Below, piece after piece: positions 59,459 to 64,000 of a DNA stretch of 64,000 bases. Source of the DNA: Candidatus Sulfotelmatobacter sp. (GTDB lineage Bacteria > Vulcanimicrobiota > Vulcanimicrobiia > Vulcanimicrobiales > Vulcanimicrobiaceae); contig DATJRY010000014.1 in the NCBI GenBank assembly GCA_035504415.1, positions 45,147-109,146 on the forward strand. Direction: 5' to 3'. Positions within the stretch are counted from its first letter, which is position 1, and each line of letters begins with the position of its first letter. A program made the translations under genes and the position numbers. Under the pieces are notes generated by a model. It made no database searches. It worked only from the letters and a program-made list of their open reading frames with translations, and was not told where the DNA came from.

Positions 59459-60679
59459 TCAGACCGCCAGCGCTTTGCCCAAACCGAAGCGTGACTCGGC
59501 GTCGTCGGCGATGTGCTTGCCGATCGCGAGCGACGACGTCGCGGCGGGAGAGGGCGCGTTGCGCACGTGGACGACGCCGCCCGAGCCCTCGAACACGAAG
59601 TCGTCGACCAGCGAGCCGTCGGCGGCCATCGCCTGCGCGCGCACACCCGAGGGGCCGGGCAGACAGTCCTCGGGCTGCAGCTCGGGGATGTAGCGCTGCA
59701 GCGCGCCGACGTACGCCGAGCGCACCAGATCGCGGTACATCTCTTCGGCGCCGGTCTTCCAATATTTCGTCGCCAGCTTGAAGAAACCGGGGTACGTCAG
59801 CGCGTCCCACAGCTCGGGCGGGTTGATGGTGAAGAACGAGTAGCCTTCGCGCGCGAACGCCAGCACCGCGTTGGGACCCAGCCAGATCGAGCCGTCCATG
59901 CGCGGCGTGAAGTGGACGCCCAGGAACGGAAATTCGGGGTCGGGCACGGGGTAGATGTTGCCGCGCACCAGGTCCGACTTCTCGGGCCGCAAGATCAGGT
60001 AGTCGCCGCGGAACGGAACGATCTTCGGATCGCGCGCGCCGCCGGTCATCTTCGCCAGCACGTCGCTCTGCAGGCCGCCGCAGGTGATGACGGCCTTGGC
60101 TTGGATCTCGCCTTTGGGCGTGCGCAGCACGGTGACGCCGCCGCGCCGCGCGATGCCGGTGACGGTGTGCTCGAGGAACATGTCGGCGCCGGCTTCGCGC
60201 GCGTCCTCGCCGTAGCTGCGCGCCACGCTGCCCCAGTCGACGATGCCGGTCACCGGTGAGAAGATCGCCTTGATCCCGCGGCAGTGCGGTTCGCGGGCCG
60301 CGATCTGCGCCGCGTCGAGGTACTCGAGGTTCTCGATTCCGTTCTGCACGCCGCGCGCCATCAGGTCGTCGAGCCGTCCCAGCTCCGACTCCTCGGTGGC
60401 GACGATCAGCTTGCCGACCTGTTTGTACTCGATGCCCTTGGCCTCGCAGTACGCCCAGGCCAGCTTGCGGCCCTCGACGCACAGCTTGGCTTTGAGCGAG
60501 CCGGGCTTGTAGTAGATGCCGGAGTGGATGACGCCGCTGTTGTGGCCGGTCTGGTGCTTGCTCCAGACCGCTTCCTTCTCGACGTTCGCGACGCGCAGCT
60601 TGGGATGACGCAGCAGCAGCTCGCGCGTGGTCGCGAGCCCGACGATGCCTCCGCCGACGACGGCGATGTCGTACACCAT
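59459..60679 (-). CDS. lhgO: L-2-hydroxyglutarate oxidase / dehydrogenase
   Basis: This 406-residue DAO-family flavoprotein has the FAD motif DIAVVGGGIVGLATTRELLL and the LhgO-like NSGVIHSGIYYKPGSLKAKL, VEGRKLAWAYCEAKGI and SPVTGIVDWGSVARSYGEDA. The C-terminal part has FLGVHFTPRMDGSIWLGPNA and GPSGVRAQAMAADGSLVDDF. LhgO oxidises L-2-hydroxyglutarate to 2-oxoglutarate. It is divergent from the P5C dehydrogenase gene, which also yields a glutamate-family product, with 110 bp between them. Confidence 0.92.
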   Translation of the reverse strand: MVYDIAVVGGGIVGLATTRELLLRHPKLRVANVEKEAVWSKHQTGHNSGVIHSGIYYKPGSLKAKLCVEGRKLAWAYCEAKGIEYKQVGKLIVATEESELGRLDDLMARGVQNGIENLEYLDAAQIAAREPHCRGIKAIFSPVTGIVDWGSVARSYGEDAREAGADMFLEHTVTGIARRGGVTVLRTPKGEIQAKAVITCGGLQSDVLAKMTGGARDPKIVPFRGDYLILRPEKSDLVRGNIYPVPDPEFPFLGVHFTPRMDGSIWLGPNAVLAFAREGYSFFTINPPELWDALTYPGFFKLATKYWKTGAEEMYRDLVRSAYVGALQRYIPELQPEDCLPGPSGVRAQAMAADGSLVDDFVFEGSGGVVHVRNAPSPAATSSLAIGKHIADDAESRFGLGKALAV

Positions 60680-60789
60680 GATCGTCGCGTATTCTCGCCG
60701 ATCCGGAAGCGGCCCGCTACGACGTTCCACGACCGAGCGCGCGCGTCGAGGAGGTCCCGCCAGCGGCAGGCGCATAGGCTCGCGGTGAG

Positions 60790-62400
<1,611 letters not shown>

Positions 62401-62473
62401 TGTCGGGCAGGCAGGCGTGTGCTCTGGCCCACCTGCTGTGGACAAGCCCGTGGATAAGTCCCCCGTCGAGCCG

Positions 62474-62502
62474 TTGACATGCTGGACGCGGAGTGGTAGT
62501 CT
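62474..62502 (+). promoter_or_regulatory. rRNA operon promoter
   Basis: A consensus TTGACA (62474-62479), 17-bp spacer and TAGTCT (62497-62502). The spacer starts TGCTGGACGCG, identical to the rplC promoter, and ends GG. The region just upstream of -35 is GC-rich, so no AT-rich UP element is seen. Confidence 0.85.
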
Positions 62503-62580
62503 ATCCGTCGTTGACTCTGACGCCTCGCTCCTACGGTGCGGTCAGTGATCCGGTCCGAAATGGGCCTGGCGGCAGCGTCC

Positions 62581-62600
62581 GTTCCTTGAAAACTGAACAG
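62581..62600 (+). promoter_or_regulatory. boxA-like antitermination site in rRNA leader
   Basis: GTTCCTTGAAAACTGAACAG closely resembles the boxA-bearing leader sequence (TTCTTTGAAAACTGAA type) of rRNA operons in Firmicutes and Actinobacteria, where NusB and S10 load. It lies 79 bp after the -10 and before the terminator-like hairpin. Confidence 0.7.
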
Positions 62601-62644
62601 TGCAGTAGCGCATAAGTCTGTGGGTCTCCGCCCCGGCGATGATG

Positions 62645-62670
62645 CGCGGCTCCGAAAGGACCGCGTTTTT
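62645..62670 (+). terminator. terminator-like hairpin inside the rRNA leader
   Basis: CGCGG-C-TCC (62645-62653) pairs with GGA-CCGCG (62658-62665) around a GAAA tetraloop, with one bulged C, followed by TTTTTGTTT. This has all the marks of an intrinsic terminator but lies between promoter and 16S, downstream of boxA, so it should be read through when antitermination is active. Confidence 0.65.
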
Positions 62671-62767
62671 GTTTGCCCGGGAACGAGATTTTAAGATTCG
62701 GACCGCGGCTCTTCCGGCTCCACCGGATGTCCGCACCAGGTTCGGATCTCGTACAAGATTAGTGCTG

Positions 62768-62859
62768 AACCGCCGCGCGCTGAGCGCGACGGTGTGGCCC
62801 GGATTCGCAATCCGGGCCCAGTGGGTTCGCCCTTGGGCGAACCCAATCAGTCAGCGGTT
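62768..62859 (+). other. nested hairpin array before 16S rRNA, probable processing structure
   Basis: An outer stem AACCGC (62768-62773) with GCGGTT (62854-62859) encloses three hairpins: CGCGC/GCGCG (62774-62788), a perfect 10-bp stem GGCCCGGATT/AATCCGGGCC (62796-62818), and a perfect 11-bp stem TGGGTTCGCCC/GGGCGAACCCA (62822-62845). Two more small hairpins follow at 62865-62879 and 62879-62896. Pre-16S leaders often carry such stems as RNase III sites. Confidence 0.6.
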
Positions 62860-62889
62860 TTGAAGAGCCTCAAAGGCTCCGAAAGAAAT

Positions 62890-64000
<1,111 letters not shown>

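Larger units (their letters stand above)
62401..62889 (+). promoter_or_regulatory. rRNA operon upstream region and leader (no gene)
   Basis: This 489-bp stretch has no credible ORF. In order it holds two DnaA-box-like 9-mers (TGTGGACAA 62437-62445, CGTGGATAA 62449-62457), the promoter (62474-62502), a boxA-like sequence (62581-62589), a terminator-like hairpin (62645-62670) and a nested group of hairpins (62768-62859) next to the 16S 5' end. These parts are listed separately below. Confidence 0.85.

Noticed and set aside
62511..62540. Second rRNA promoter with TTGACT at 62511
   Set aside because: No acceptable -10 hexamer lies 15-19 bp downstream.

Overview
This high-GC, gene-dense window reads as a free-living bacterium of an under-sampled phylum. 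The 16S rRNA gene at the right end and the gene-order style make me suspect Candidatus Eremiobacterota (WPS-2). That placement is inference from memory and needs a 16S search. Start codons are often GTG or TTG, and most operons use ATGA, GTGA or TGATG overlaps.

Layout. (a) 1-3138: edge fragment, a glycosylase-like protein, a DHA2 drug-efflux MFS and an alpha/beta hydrolase. (b) 3165-7936: str operon rpsL-rpsG-fusA-tuf-rpsJ with a clear promoter and an intrinsic terminator. (c) 7937-19375: an 11.5 kb block between rpsJ and rplC: SRPBCC protein, a large PAS/GAF/SpoIIE/HATPase regulator, a glutaryl-CoA-dehydrogenase-like enzyme, NadQ-type regulator plus nadABC with a palindromic operator, and divergent Mn catalase and Mn transporter. 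(d) 19376-32293: rplC to rpsM, 22 ORFs including secY, adk, map and rpmJ, closed by a terminator; rpmD and infA are absent from their usual places. (e) 32412-42995: two soluble chemoreceptor-like proteins with doubled signalling tips, an ornithine-cyclodeaminase-like gene with two tandem beta-hydroxyacid dehydrogenases, a three-gene operon with a C39-like peptidase and a secreted protein, and a DUF2079 membrane protein. (f) 43015-45680: rpsK-rpsD-rpoA-rplQ with its own promoter. (g) 45752-52194: complete trpEGDCFBA. (h) 52259-56887: a complete branched-chain amino acid type ABC importer. (i) 56904-62400: beta-propeller protein, adenosine/adenine deaminase, sulfurtransferase, LhgO and P5C dehydrogenase. 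(j) 62401-64000: rRNA promoter, boxA, leader and partial 16S gene.

The most interesting signal is a family of three structured elements (27566-27683, 30016-30132, 31593-31748) inside the ribosomal superoperon. Each fills one of its three largest intergenic gaps, ends 5-6 nt before an ATG, and shows paired base changes in two stems, with a GGAG Shine-Dalgarno built into the second stem. Other points: the rplC and rRNA promoters share an 11-bp spacer sequence; the rRNA leader carries boxA, an intrinsic-terminator-like hairpin and a nested hairpin array; NadQ sits beside nadABC with a perfect 9-bp inverted repeat over the likely -10; and ribosomal proteins L22 and S3 carry long disordered tails.
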